Assembly: GCA_937941245.1 (NCBI GenBank)
Contig: CALDYC010000056.1
Span: 1-39,940, forward strand
Length of the DNA stretch: 39,940 nt
Direction: 5' to 3'
From: an uncultured Acidimicrobiales bacterium
Lineage (GTDB): Bacteria > Actinomycetota > Acidimicrobiia > Acidimicrobiales > UBA10347
The notes under the pieces are model-generated. The model saw only the letters and a list, made by a program, of their open reading frames with translations, made no database searches and was not told the origin of the DNA. Positions 17,842 to 26,710 of the stretch are shown one piece after another. Within the stretch, counting starts at the first letter, position 1; every line of letters starts with the position of its first letter. The position numbers and the translations under genes are program-made.

Positions 17842-19053
17842 TTAGACGACGGGGCGATCCAACTCGAACGCAGCGTGCAAGACGTTGACCGCATCTTCGG
17901 CTCGCGCTCCGTCAACCACCGCGCTGATACGAATGCCTGAAGTCGACAGCATTTCAATGTTGATACCAGCATCGGCCAGCGTCTCGAACATTTGGGCGGC
18001 AACCCCAGGATTGCTCTTCATCCCGGCGCCAACCAGGCTGACTTTGCCGATGTTGTCGTCGGTCGTGACGTTGCCGAGCCCCAAACCAGTCGACACCTGT
18101 TCGGCTTTGCTGGTGTCTGCGGTTGGCACGGTGAATGAGATGTCAGTGGCGCCGGCGACGCTGACGTTCTGCACAATCATGTCGACGTTGACTTCTTCAT
18201 CGGCGAGTGAACGGAACAGTCGGGCCGCAATTCCGGGTTCGTCGGGAACCTGCGAAATCGTGACTTTCGCCTCGCTCATGTCGTGGACGACGGCGGTAAC
18301 TATGGCTCGTTCCATCGTTGACTCCTCGTTGTTGACCCAGGTGCCTGATTCCCAGGTGAAAGCTGATCTGATGTGGAGCGCGACCCCGTGTCGGTGTGCG
18401 TACTCGACCGAGCGCATAGCCGGTTTAGGACAGCCCGCTGCGGTCATTTCCAGAAGCTCATCAAAGCTGATGTGGCTCATCTTGCGGGCGTTGGTCACGA
18501 CGCGGGGATCGGTTGTGAAGACGCCGGAGACATCGGTGTACAGCTCGCACGCATCGGCGCCGAGACAGTGAGCTAGTGCGACTGCGGTGGTGTCGCTTCC
18601 GCCGCGCCCAAGGAAGGTGACCTCGTTATCGGTCGACACGCCCTGCGAGCCGGCAACGACCGGCACAAATCCGGCGGCGAGCGATGCCTTGATTCGGTCG
18701 CCTTTGACTTCGGCGATCCGAGCATTTTCGTGGGTGGTGTCGGTGATGATCCCGGCCTGGCTTCCGGTGAACGATTCGGACTCGACACCGGCGCCGTTCA
18801 ATGCCATCGCCACGAGGGCAACCGCTTTGCGTTCGCCAGCAGTGATGAGCATGTCCATCTCGCGCCCTGGACGCACGTCAGACACCCGATCGGCCAGCCT
18901 GAGCAACTCGTCGGTCTCTTTGCCCATAGCGCTGACGACCAATACGACCTGGTGCCCCCGGCTTACCGTTCGACGAACGTGGTCGGCGACCTCGCTCATG
19001 CGTTCAGGATCAGCGACGGAGGTGCCTCCGAATTTCTGCACGTACAGGCCCAC
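17842..19053 (-). CDS. lysC: Aspartate kinase
   Basis: The protein is 403 residues when begun at the GTG at 19053 ('[18 protein letters not shown]'), which fits the family. A longer open frame to 19212 adds residues that resemble nothing. The kinase domain holds 'KFGGTS', '[36 protein letters not shown]' and '[11 protein letters not shown]'. Two C-terminal ACT domains ('[30 protein letters not shown]' and '[33 protein letters not shown]') carry feedback control, usually by lysine plus threonine in Actinobacteria. In corynebacteria an internal start makes a separate beta subunit; I did not find clear evidence for or against that here. Confidence 0.95.
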   Translation of the reverse strand: MGLYVQKFGGTSVADPERMSEVADHVRRTVSRGHQVVLVVSAMGKETDELLRLADRVSDVRPGREMDMLITAGERKAVALVAMALNGAGVESESFTGSQAGIITDTTHENARIAEVKGDRIKASLAAGFVPVVAGSQGVSTDNEVTFLGRGGSDTTAVALAHCLGADACELYTDVSGVFTTDPRVVTNARKMSHISFDELLEMTAAGCPKPAMRSVEYAHRHGVALHIRSAFTWESGTWVNNEESTMERAIVTAVVHDMSEAKVTISQVPDEPGIAARLFRSLADEEVNVDMIVQNVSVAGATDISFTVPTADTSKAEQVSTGLGLGNVTTDDNIGKVSLVGAGMKSNPGVAAQMFETLADAGINIEMLSTSGIRISAVVDGARAEDAVNVLHAAFELDRPVV

Positions 19054-19118
19054 GACCCAACACGCTAGCGGTGATTGTCGCGATGGTGCCTGCGATTGCC
19101 GTTGGTAGATTCCGCTCC

Positions 19119-19952
19119 ATGGGTACCGATAAACGCGCTCGCCAAAAAGCCAACCGGCAGTCTCGCCTGGTGGAAGTCGAGCGGGAGCAAACTCGCGAAA
19201 AGCGAGAATCATCCACCAAGCGTTATGGCTTCATCGCCGCGATCATTCTTGGGATCATCGCGCTCTTCGTGCTGTTCAGCGTGTTGACCGGCGGCGATGA
19301 TGACGAGAACGGCATCAACTTCGCCGACGAACCAGAGGTCGCCGACGCTGAACCAGTCGTCGCTGCGACCGCTGTCCCGCTCGTCGACTCGGTGCCAGCG
19401 GACTTTGCTCCCTTCGCTGGCGATCGCGCCCTTGCAGCAGTCGTCCCAACCGCGCGCAACGAGGCCTATGACAGCGCTCCCCCCATGCTGATCGACGAGT
19501 CAAAGCAGTACGCCGCAATTCTCAATACCGACGCTGGCACGATTCGATTGGAACTGTTCGCCGACGCCGCTCCCCTGACAGTCAACAACTTCGTCGCACT
19601 TGCCCGAGACGGCTTCTACGACGGCATCAGCTTCCACCGTGTGATCGAAGACTTCATGGCGCAGGGCGGCGATCCACTCGGAACCGGCGTCGGCGGACCG
19701 GGTTACCGGTTCGCAGACGAGTTCGACCCCGAGTTGGCATTCGATCGCCCCGGTCTGCTCGCAATGGCCAACAGCGGGCCCGCTACCAACGGAAGCCAGT
19801 TCTTCATCACCTTTACCGAGACGCCATCACTGACTGGCGTTCATACGATCTTTGGTGAGCTCGTTGGCGACATATCTGTGCTCGACAACATCGTCCGAAG
19901 CGATTCAGGCGGCGCGACCATCATCGACTCAGTCAACATCATTGAGGGCTGA
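19119..19952 (+). CDS. Membrane-anchored cyclophilin-type peptidyl-prolyl isomerase
   Basis: The protein is 277 residues. A strongly charged N-terminal segment (about 1-35, Lys/Arg/Glu, likely helical) precedes one transmembrane helix ('[21 protein letters not shown]', about 36-56). After an acidic linker comes a cyclophilin domain: '[29 protein letters not shown]', '[26 protein letters not shown]'. The residues for proline binding (FHR, FMAQGG, QFFI) are present. It probably assists folding of exported proteins at the outer face of the membrane. The ATG at 19119 is 65 bases from the divergent lysC start. Its 3' end overlaps the convergent hypothetical gene by 24 bases. Confidence 0.92.
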   Translation: MGTDKRARQKANRQSRLVEVEREQTREKRESSTKRYGFIAAIILGIIALFVLFSVLTGGDDDENGINFADEPEVADAEPVVAATAVPLVDSVPADFAPFAGDRALAAVVPTARNEAYDSAPPMLIDESKQYAAILNTDAGTIRLELFADAAPLTVNNFVALARDGFYDGISFHRVIEDFMAQGGDPLGTGVGGPGYRFADEFDPELAFDRPGLLAMANSGPATNGSQFFITFTETPSLTGVHTIFGELVGDISVLDNIVRSDSGGATIIDSVNIIEG

Positions 19953-20363
19953 CGTCGGGTACGATCGGGCTTCGCCGACCACGAATTCGATGCGGCCGCC
20001 GGTAACTGGCACCTCGATTCGTTCGACCGCCTGCACCGACCAACCGGCACCCCATAGTTGTTGTGTGGCATCGTTGCGTACACGTGCTCGTCCGGTGAAC
20101 CGGCCAGGCGTGAATGCGTCAGGAATCACAAATCCAACGCGTTCGGGCTGCTGCGACACCGCGGCCATGACGAGATCGATGTCGCCGAATATCAAAGCGG
20201 CAGTTCCGCTTGCTTCGGTCTTCGGGTCAAAGCCGGCTGCGGCGGCGAACTGCGCCCACCGAGACGCAATCTGGACGTCGAAGGCCCGGCAGCGCCCGCA
20301 CAGGTCTGCGATTGCGGCGCGCAGCTCAGCAGACACGTTCGTCGATGCCGGAACCTCATGCAT
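19929..20363 (-). CDS. Hypothetical protein
   Basis: A 144-residue frame starting at ATG 20363 ('[29 protein letters not shown]'). I recognise no family. It has a C..C pair ('CGRC'), an Ala-rich helical first half, and a second half with beta pattern such as '[27 protein letters not shown]'. It fills the gap between the cyclophilin gene and aat; codon-position composition looks coding, and nothing on the other strand explains the region. The start is 21 bases from the divergent aat start. The frame extends further upstream but would then lie antisense inside aat. Confidence 0.55.
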   Translation of the reverse strand: MHEVPASTNVSAELRAAIADLCGRCRAFDVQIASRWAQFAAAAGFDPKTEASGTAALIFGDIDLVMAAVSQQPERVGFVIPDAFTPGRFTGRARVRNDATQQLWGAGWSVQAVERIEVPVTGGRIEFVVGEARSYPTSALNDVD

Positions 20364-20384
20364 GGCATCGAAACTAGCGGTGCG

Positions 20385-21092
20385 ATGAAGCCGGCCACGC
20401 TGCCACCTAACGAGTGGCAGTTTCCGGCTGTCAACGACGCCGACGAGCACGGTGTTGTCGGTGTCGGTGCCGATCTCTCTCCGCAGACCCTGATCGCTGC
20501 CTATGCCCACGGCATGTTTCCGATGCCGATCGAGGAACACGGTCCGATCGCCTGGTGGTCGCCTGACCCTCGAGGGGTGCTTCCACTTGACGGATTAGTC
20601 GTTACACGAAGCATGCGCCGGTCGCTTCGCCGTTTCCGCGTCACAATCGACACATCGTTCTCTGACGTGATTAGAACGTGTGCATCGCTTGAACGCGAAG
20701 GCAACTGGATCGACGACCAGATGGTCGAGGCATACATCGAACTTCACCGCCTCGGGTGGGCCCACAGTGTCGAAACGTGGCTCGATGACGAGCTCGTCGG
20801 GGGCTTGTATGGGGTGAAGGTTGCCGCCATGTTTGCCGGTGAGTCCATGTTCCACATCGAAACCGACGCGTCAAAGGTGGCGCTCATTGCACTGGTGCAC
20901 GCCCTGCGGTCAGTCGATGCCCAGCTACTTGACGTCCAATGGCCAACAGATCACCTTGCGACACTTGGCGTCACGCCTATCGCTCGCACCGAGTATCTTC
21001 ATCGGGTCGGTCGTGCGGTTCAGCAAGACTGCCCACCGATCGCAACTAAACATCTCGACAGCCTTTTCGATCAAATCAGTGAATCAACTTGA
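20385..21092 (+). CDS. aat: Leucyl/phenylalanyl-tRNA-protein transferase
   Basis: The protein is 235 residues. It adds Leu or Phe from aminoacyl-tRNA to proteins with N-terminal Arg or Lys, marking them for ClpS-ClpAP degradation (the bacterial N-end rule). 'FPAVNDADEHGVVGVGADLSPQTLIAAYAHGMFPM', 'IAWWSPDPRGVLPLD', 'SLRRFRVTIDTSF' and 'VGGLYGVKVAAMFAGESMFH' match the family in order. The ATG at 20385 directly precedes the conserved block; the longer readable frame upstream is antisense to the hypothetical gene and rejected. Confidence 0.95.
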   Translation: MKPATLPPNEWQFPAVNDADEHGVVGVGADLSPQTLIAAYAHGMFPMPIEEHGPIAWWSPDPRGVLPLDGLVVTRSMRRSLRRFRVTIDTSFSDVIRTCASLEREGNWIDDQMVEAYIELHRLGWAHSVETWLDDELVGGLYGVKVAAMFAGESMFHIETDASKVALIALVHALRSVDAQLLDVQWPTDHLATLGVTPIARTEYLHRVGRAVQQDCPPIATKHLDSLFDQISEST

Positions 21093-21154
21093 TCCCTGAA
21101 CAATTCGGCCGATGAAGTCACTGTCCCCTTAGCCGTCTCGCGGAGCAAGCTCGT

Positions 21155-22024
21155 ATGGATCAGTCCGGTATCAACTCCGATATCAACGATGTCGAATCGC
21201 CCGCGCTGTTGGGGCTTATGGCCGGCGCCCTGGTGATCGTCGCCATTGCGGCTGCGATCATCGGTCTCATCTCTGACAACAGTGCTCTCGCGCTCATCCC
21301 GGCGGGCGTTGCGTTGCTGCTCGGCGGGGCCGCCATCTGGATGAACGCAACGATCTCAAGACTGAACCGCAAAGTCCGTTCAATGGATCGCCAGATCATT
21401 CAGATGGACGCTGGCATCGCTGGATCAACCTCGTCGCTCAGCTCTGCGGACGCCGGCGCATCAACGTCTGGCGCGGCGGTATCTGGCACATCAGGATCTG
21501 GACGGGCACGACCGCCGCTGGCAACTCCGGCCGGCATCCATGAGGGTCTCGACATCTCCGATACGTCGGACTTGGCCGACCCCGAAACCGGTCTTCTCGG
21601 CGAGCGTTACTTCGTCGTCACCTTGAGTGCCCGGGTTGCCGCCGCCCGGCGTCATCTGCGACCACTCGCGCTCGTGCTTCTCGAAGCGGTCAAGGACGCC
21701 AGCACGAACCCCGAATCGCTCGACCCGCCAGCCAGCGCGGACATCATTCGCGAGACCCTGCGCGATGCCGACACGCTGTGCCGGCTTCAGAACGGTCAGT
21801 TTGCGATCCTTCTCGAAGACACCCCCGAGAACGGCGCGATCTGGACAGTTGAACGCATTAGACGCCGTCTTGCTGAACAAGTCGACGATGCCACTATTTG
21901 GGCAGGCATTGCCTGCTATCCCGCTAACGGATTCGACGGGGCCGAGGTGCTCGATCGGGCCCGATCGGCGTTGAGTTCTGCCCGCGAGTGGCGTCAGGAT
22001 CGCACCGAGGTCGCCGAAGCCTGA
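21155..22024 (+). CDS. Membrane protein with a degenerate GGDEF domain
   Basis: The protein is 289 residues. Two hydrophobic helices (about 19-40 and 44-63) are followed by a short coiled region, a Ser/Gly/Ala-rich linker (88-120) and a C-terminal domain whose landmarks match diguanylate cyclases. 'DPETGLLGERYFVVTL' (142-157) corresponds to the D.LTGL.NR opening. 'RDADTLCRLQNGQFAILLEDT' (203-223) corresponds to the signature strand, but GGDEF is replaced by NGQFA. 'ATIWAGIACYPANGFDGAEVLDRARSAL' is the final segment. Loss of the acidic metal ligands means it should not make cyclic di-GMP; a binding or scaffold role is possible. Confidence 0.72.
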   Translation: MDQSGINSDINDVESPALLGLMAGALVIVAIAAAIIGLISDNSALALIPAGVALLLGGAAIWMNATISRLNRKVRSMDRQIIQMDAGIAGSTSSLSSADAGASTSGAAVSGTSGSGRARPPLATPAGIHEGLDISDTSDLADPETGLLGERYFVVTLSARVAAARRHLRPLALVLLEAVKDASTNPESLDPPASADIIRETLRDADTLCRLQNGQFAILLEDTPENGAIWTVERIRRRLAEQVDDATIWAGIACYPANGFDGAEVLDRARSALSSAREWRQDRTEVAEA

Positions 22025-22096
22025 CTGGGGCTCGGGGCGCTGACCGCGGGCGCACATCAGCGCAACCGGCGGATTCGGCGCAAAGTCGCCAAATGA

Positions 22097-22156
22097 GGAT
22101 TGCACGGCTGCGGATTACACGGCTGCGGATTGCACGGCTGTGGATTGCACGGCTGC
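22097..22156. repeat. Tandem repeat, four 15-bp units
   Basis: Four head-to-tail copies of GGATTGCACGGCTGC start at 22097, 22112, 22127 and 22142. The second has A for G at position 6 and the third ends in T. They lie between the convergent GGDEF-like and accE genes, in 157 bases that hold no other gene. The period is not helical (10-11 bp); origin by slippage is likely. Confidence 0.85.
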
Positions 22157-22181
22157 AGCGTGAACCGCTGCGAGTGTTGAG

Positions 22182-22403
22182 CTACTGCCAGCCCTGAGGC
22201 AAACGCCCTTCGGCCCACCAACGCCCGGACCACCGCCAGGCTGTTGCTGCTGGCGGTGCAGCAACGACTTGGGCCGGTTTGGGCCAGGTCATCTCGATGG
22301 CGGCGACGATCGCTGCCACCTGGGCCGGGCTTGGCTGGCCCTTGATCGCGATCGTGCCGACCGAAGATGGGGCGCTCGTTGTCGGTGTGTCCGGTGTCGT
22401 CAT
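22182..22403 (-). CDS. accE: Acyl-CoA carboxylase epsilon subunit
   Basis: The protein is 73 residues. It has a Thr/Pro-rich start, then 'IAIKGQPSPAQVAAIVAAIE' and a Trp-rich tail 'WRWSGRWWAEGRLPQGWQ'. A small protein with 'G.P...E/Q.AA..A.....' placed directly after an acyl-CoA carboxylase beta gene is the actinobacterial epsilon subunit, which stabilises the complex between the biotinylated alpha chain and beta. It begins 9 bases after the beta gene. Divergent between species, so the call rests on position and pattern. Confidence 0.82.
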   Translation of the reverse strand: MTTPDTPTTSAPSSVGTIAIKGQPSPAQVAAIVAAIEMTWPKPAQVVAAPPAATAWRWSGRWWAEGRLPQGWQ

Positions 22404-22412
22404 CGATGCGAC

Positions 22413-23978
22413 CTACAGGGGCACGATGCCGTGCTTGCGACGCGGCTGCTCTTCACGCTTTGTCACCAGCATTTCCAAGCCGGCAATCACCCGTTGTCGG
22501 GTGTCGGCTGGGTCGATCACTTCGTCGACATAGCCGCGTTCTGCAGCGATATATGGATTTGCGTACTGCTCGACGTACTCGTCGACGAGGGCATCTTTGC
22601 GGGCGGTTCGTTCGTCTTGGTTGTCAATGTCGTTGAGTTCACGGCGATGCACGATCTCGACCGCTCCTTGTGGGCCCATAACGGCGAGCTCGGCGGTCGG
22701 CCACGCAAAGGTCAGGTCGGACCCGACCGACTTGCTGTCCATAACCACATAGGCCCCGCCATAGGCCTTGCGAGTGACCACAGAAATTCGTGGCACAGTC
22801 GCCTCGCAATAGGCGTAGAGCAGCTTGGCTCCGTGGCGGATAATCCCGCCGTACTCCTGATCAACACCAGGAAGGAAGCCCGGGACATCGATCAAGGTGA
22901 CGAGCGGGATCCCAAATGCATCGCAGGTGCGAACGAAGCGTGCCGCCTTGGACGACGATTCGATGTCGAGCACACCTGCCAAGATCATTGGCTGGTTCGC
23001 CACAATGCCGACACTGCGGCCTCCCATTCGGGCGTAGCCGCACACGATGCTCTTCGCCCAGTGCGGGAAATACTCCATGAAATCGCCGTCATCTACGACG
23101 GTGCGAATGACTTCGGTCATGTCGTAGGGCAGGCTCGAGCTCTCGGGCATGAGATCGCGCAGCTCGGGCGTTGATCGAGTCGACGGGTCATCGGTCGGCA
23201 CGATTGGGGTCGACTCGAGGTTGTTCGAGGGCAAGAAACTCAGCAGAGCTTTGACCGAGTCGAGCACGTCGTGCTCACTGTTCTCGACGAACGTCGCGAC
23301 ACCCGATTTGGACGAGTGGCTCCCGGCGCCGCCGAGTTCTTCGAGCGTGACCTCTTCGCCGGTCACGGTTTTGACCACATCAGGTCCGGTGATGAACATG
23401 TGCGATGTCTCACGCACCATGAAAATGAAGTCGGTCATTGCCGGGCTGTAGACCGCTCCGCCGGCGCAAGGACCGAGGACCACGCTGATCTGGGGGATGA
23501 CCCCTGAGGCTGCGACATTGCGACGGAAGATGCCGCCGTATCCGTCGAGGGCAACAACGCCCTCCTGGATGCGGGCACCGGCGCCGTCATTGAGGCCAAC
23601 AAGTGGAGCCCCGACGGACATCGCGAGATCCATGATCTTGTGGATCTTCTCGGCATGAACTTCGCCGGTGGCGCCACCCATGACCGTGAAGTCTTGGGCG
23701 TACACAAAGATCTTGCGACCATCGACCGTTCCCCAGCCGGTGACCACGCCGTCGGTATAGGGCCGGCTATCGAGACCTGCTTCGTGGGCACGATGGCGAG
23801 CGAGCATGTCGACTTCGTTGAACGAATCGGGGTCGAGCAGGTATTCAATGCGCTCACGGGCGAGCAACTTGCCTTTGTCGTGCTGACGGGTGACCGAACG
23901 CTCGGATCCGGCGTGGATCGCCTGGTCTCGGCGCGTGTCCAGCTCGTCGAGGCGGTCCTGCATTGTCCGTTCTGCCAT
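22413..23978 (-). CDS. accD: Acyl-CoA carboxylase beta (carboxyltransferase) subunit
   Basis: The protein is 521 residues from ATG 23978. It transfers CO2 from carboxybiotin to acetyl-, propionyl- or longer acyl-CoA. 'HDKGKLLARERIEYLLDPDSFNE', 'VYAQDFTVMGGATGE', 'GLNDGAGARIQEGV' and 'VLGPCAGGAVYSPAMTDFIFMV' are the N-terminal crotonase-like half. 'GFLPGVDQEYGGIIRHGAKLLYAY' and 'KAYGGAYVVMDSK' are the C-terminal half. It most resembles the propionyl-CoA type (PccB/AccD5), but acyl length cannot be settled. The ATG at 23963 is an alternative start. The biotin-carrying alpha subunit is not in the window. Divergent from the LOG gene by 44 bases. Confidence 0.93.
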   Translation of the reverse strand: MAERTMQDRLDELDTRRDQAIHAGSERSVTRQHDKGKLLARERIEYLLDPDSFNEVDMLARHRAHEAGLDSRPYTDGVVTGWGTVDGRKIFVYAQDFTVMGGATGEVHAEKIHKIMDLAMSVGAPLVGLNDGAGARIQEGVVALDGYGGIFRRNVAASGVIPQISVVLGPCAGGAVYSPAMTDFIFMVRETSHMFITGPDVVKTVTGEEVTLEELGGAGSHSSKSGVATFVENSEHDVLDSVKALLSFLPSNNLESTPIVPTDDPSTRSTPELRDLMPESSSLPYDMTEVIRTVVDDGDFMEYFPHWAKSIVCGYARMGGRSVGIVANQPMILAGVLDIESSSKAARFVRTCDAFGIPLVTLIDVPGFLPGVDQEYGGIIRHGAKLLYAYCEATVPRISVVTRKAYGGAYVVMDSKSVGSDLTFAWPTAELAVMGPQGAVEIVHRRELNDIDNQDERTARKDALVDEYVEQYANPYIAAERGYVDEVIDPADTRQRVIAGLEMLVTKREEQPRRKHGIVPL

Positions 23979-24022
23979 ACGACGCAGAGGATAGACGGCG
24001 GCCGCAACTAAGGTCACAAGCC

Positions 24023-24613
24023 GTGGCTAACCCTTCAAGTGTTGCAGTGTTCTGCGGGTCCAGTAACCGGATCGATCAGCACTACATCGATATGGCAACG
24101 CAGGTCGGCACTGCACTGGGCAGTCGTGGCATTCGAGTGGTCTACGGCGGTGGGCACAGCGGCCTCATGGGAGCTGTTGCCGCAGCCACCATGCAGGCGG
24201 GCGGCGAGGTCATTGGGGTGATCCCTCGAGGGCTCTTCACCAACGGCATCGATGCTGACGGCATCACCAGCCTTGAGGTCGTCGACGACATGCACCAGCG
24301 CAAGGCCCGCATGTACGAACTTGCAGACGGATTTATCGGGCTTCCGGGTGGATTCGGCACATTCGAAGAAGTGTTCGAGGCCGCGACCTGGACGCAGCTG
24401 GGGTTGCACGCAGACGGCCCCAAGCCAGTCGTTCTGCTTGACACTGACCAATTCTGGAAGCCGATCCACGACCTGATCGATCACGCGAACAGCGCCGGTT
24501 TCATTAGCGACACGAACCGCCAAATCATCGCTGGCGCATCGTCTATCGAGCAGGCGCTCACGCTGCTCGCAACACCGCCCGCTCACGAGACGCCTGAGTT
24601 CGTTAGGCCCTAA
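24023..24613 (+). CDS. LOG family protein (TIGR00730-type phosphoribohydrolase)
   Basis: The protein is 196 residues with a Rossmann-like fold. 'VAVFCGSSN' at the N-terminus, 'YGGGHSGLMGAVA' (41-53), 'DDMHQRKARMYELADGFIGLPGGFGTFEEVFE' (88-119) with the PGGxGTxxE catalytic motif, and the R/E residues of the nucleotide site are all present. Family members cleave cytokinin riboside 5'-monophosphates or related nucleotides and are widespread in bacteria that make no hormone. The GTG at 24023 is chosen because it precedes the first beta strand; an ATG at 23963 would overlap the divergent accD start. Confidence 0.9.
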   Translation: MANPSSVAVFCGSSNRIDQHYIDMATQVGTALGSRGIRVVYGGGHSGLMGAVAAATMQAGGEVIGVIPRGLFTNGIDADGITSLEVVDDMHQRKARMYELADGFIGLPGGFGTFEEVFEAATWTQLGLHADGPKPVVLLDTDQFWKPIHDLIDHANSAGFISDTNRQIIAGASSIEQALTLLATPPAHETPEFVRP

Positions 24614-24635
24614 CAGACACGGCCGGTCGGGGCCT

Positions 24636-25778
24636 TTACGCGTTCCACGCGGCGGTCGCCCAGGTGCGGATTTCAGACAGGTAGAGGTCGGGTTGCTCAA
24701 ATGCGGCGAAGTGACCACCGACTTCGAGCTCGTTCCAGTGCACGATGTTGGTGAATCGTTTCTCGGCCCAGCGTCGTGAGGTCTGAAAGATCTCCTTCGG
24801 AAAGATCGATGCCCCCATTGGAATGTGGACTTCGTCGCGGGGGACGTTCGCAAAACTCTCCCAGTAGATCCGGGCAGATGAGGCAGCCGATTCAGTGAGC
24901 CAGTAGACCATGATGTTGTCGAGCAGTTCATCTTTGGTCAACACGTCTTCAGGGCTGCCGTTGTTGTCGGTCCAGGCCCAAAACTTCTCGATGATCCAGG
25001 CTGCCTGACCCGATGGCGAGTCGGCGAGTCCGTAGGCGAGCGTCTGCGGACGGGTGCTCTGTTGTTTGGCGTAACCGCTGTCCCATTGCTCGTAGTGGCC
25101 GAAGGCATCGAGCGCTCGCTGCTCGACCGGCAAGAGATCACTCATGGTTTCGGGGTTGGGTGCAACGATCGGCATGTTCAAATGAATGCCTGCGCAATGG
25201 TCGGTGTCGGTTGCGCCAATCGCACCGGTGATCATTGAGCCCCAGTCGCCACCCTGGGCCAGGTACCGGTCATAGCCGAGACGGGCCATCAGGGTGCCCC
25301 ATGCTTCGGCAATCTTGTGCACACCCCAGCCGGTCTCGGTCGGATGGGCGCTAAACCCGAATCCCGGAAGTGATGGAGCAACGACGTGAAATGCGTCGGC
25401 AGCGACGCCACCGAACGCAACCGGATCAACGAGCGGTTCGATCACCTTGTGGAACTCGACGATGGACCCTGGCCAGCCGTGGGTGATCAGCAGTGGTCGA
25501 GCCTGCGGGTGGGGGCTGCGTTGATGGATGAAGTGGATGTTCAGACCGTCGAGCTCAGTGGTGAAGTGATCAAACCGGTTCAGCTGTTGCTCACGTGAAC
25601 GCCAGTCGTAGCCGTCGGCCCAGTACTCGCAGAGCTCTTTGGCGTACCCGAGCGGCGTGCCCTGGCTCCAGTCATCGACGGTTTCACGGTCGGGCCATCG
25701 GGTCGCGCTGAGCCGGACCTTGAGATCAGCAAGTTGCTCGTCGGTGGTGCTGATGGTGAACGGTTCGATTGCGGCCAT
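24636..25778 (-). CDS. Epoxide hydrolase, alpha/beta-hydrolase fold with EHN domain
   Basis: The protein is 380 residues. The N-terminal epoxide-hydrolase domain ('FTISTTDEQLADLKVRLSATRWPD...DWSQGTPLGYAKELCEYW', ending 'YDWRSREQQLNRF') precedes the hydrolase core. In the core are the oxyanion motif 'HGWPGS' (100-105), 'APSLPGFGFS' and the nucleophile in 'GGDWGS' (Asp178). 'EVGGHFAAFEQPDLY' near the end supplies the catalytic His. This is the microsomal-type epoxide hydrolase layout; such enzymes open epoxides to diols. Asp rather than Ser as nucleophile supports epoxide hydrolase over esterase. Its stop converges with the LOG gene. Confidence 0.92.
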   Translation of the reverse strand: MAAIEPFTISTTDEQLADLKVRLSATRWPDRETVDDWSQGTPLGYAKELCEYWADGYDWRSREQQLNRFDHFTTELDGLNIHFIHQRSPHPQARPLLITHGWPGSIVEFHKVIEPLVDPVAFGGVAADAFHVVAPSLPGFGFSAHPTETGWGVHKIAEAWGTLMARLGYDRYLAQGGDWGSMITGAIGATDTDHCAGIHLNMPIVAPNPETMSDLLPVEQRALDAFGHYEQWDSGYAKQQSTRPQTLAYGLADSPSGQAAWIIEKFWAWTDNNGSPEDVLTKDELLDNIMVYWLTESAASSARIYWESFANVPRDEVHIPMGASIFPKEIFQTSRRWAEKRFTNIVHWNELEVGGHFAAFEQPDLYLSEIRTWATAAWNA

Positions 25779-25788
25779 GAAGCCGACG

Positions 25789-26655
25789 CTAGGAGCCGGG
25801 CACCGGACGGGCAAGACCGGGTGCTTCGATGCGTTCGCAGAATTCGGCAAACGCCGGCGTGACGCCGGTCCATGCCATGTCGTCGACGGTGCCTATTGCC
25901 GGTCCTTCGAGGTCGAGTGTGGCGATGCGTCTGAACAGCAGTGCGTCGTCAAAGTGCGCGTCGAACGTGGCAGCAAGCTTGGCGGCACCGCGAACCGCGA
26001 CATCCCATTGGCCCGAAGCCCGCGGGATGTTCTCGATGTGTTCGTAGCGGGCAAGCACGGTGGCCGTCGACTTCGCTCCCCAGCCCGGCAGACCCGGGAA
26101 TCCGTCGGCCGAGTCACCGACGAGTCCGAGGTAGTCCGGTATCGATGCCGGTTTGACTCCGAACTTGTCAATCACGCCCTGTTCATCGACGAGCAGACGC
26201 TTGCGCCGGTCGAACTGAACAATGCGACCATCAGAGCTCACGCATTGGGCGAGGTCTTTGTCGGGGGTGCAGATGAACACGCGGTCAACTCGCTGATCGG
26301 CGGCGGCCATCATCGCTGCTGCCCCCATGGCATCGTCGGCTTCGAACTCGATCATCGGCCAGACGGCGAATCCTGCAGCTCGAAGGCCCTCTTCGAGCAG
26401 TGGGAACTGGGTCGCCAGCTCATCGGGTACGCCACTGCCGTCCTTGTAGCCGTCGTAGAGCGCGTTGCGCCATGACTCGATCACGCTGTCGGTGGCGACA
26501 CCGATGTGGGTCACTCCATCGTCGATCATCGACAACATGGAGCCGATCACGCCGCGGGTGGCCGCAACTTCTTGACCATCAGCGGTGATTCGCGATGGCA
26601 TAGCGAAGTGGTGGCGGAACAGTTCGTATGTGCCGTCAATGAGATGTACCTGCAT
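25789..26655 (-). CDS. 5'-3' exonuclease (PolA N-terminal/FEN-like), stand-alone
   Basis: The protein is 288 residues. 'HLIDGTYELFRHHFA' gives the first Asp metal ligand, 'EFEADDAMGAAAMMAA' and 'FICTPDKDLAQCV' the acidic cluster, and 'DYLGLVGDSADGFPGLPGWGAKSTATVLARY' the helix-hairpin-helix DNA-binding part. All metal ligands are present. There is no polymerase domain, as in the second 5'-3' exonuclease seen in many Actinobacteria. The ATG at 26655 precedes the first strand; the readable upstream stretch lacks similarity. Ten bases separate it from the epoxide hydrolase gene, so the two may share a transcript. Confidence 0.9.
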   Translation of the reverse strand: MQVHLIDGTYELFRHHFAMPSRITADGQEVAATRGVIGSMLSMIDDGVTHIGVATDSVIESWRNALYDGYKDGSGVPDELATQFPLLEEGLRAAGFAVWPMIEFEADDAMGAAAMMAAADQRVDRVFICTPDKDLAQCVSSDGRIVQFDRRKRLLVDEQGVIDKFGVKPASIPDYLGLVGDSADGFPGLPGWGAKSTATVLARYEHIENIPRASGQWDVAVRGAAKLAATFDAHFDDALLFRRIATLDLEGPAIGTVDDMAWTGVTPAFAEFCERIEAPGLARPVPGS

Positions 26656-26710
26656 CGGTCGGTAGCATCGCACTATCTGGCCGCAGTCGTCCATTGGAGG
26701 ACGAACAATC

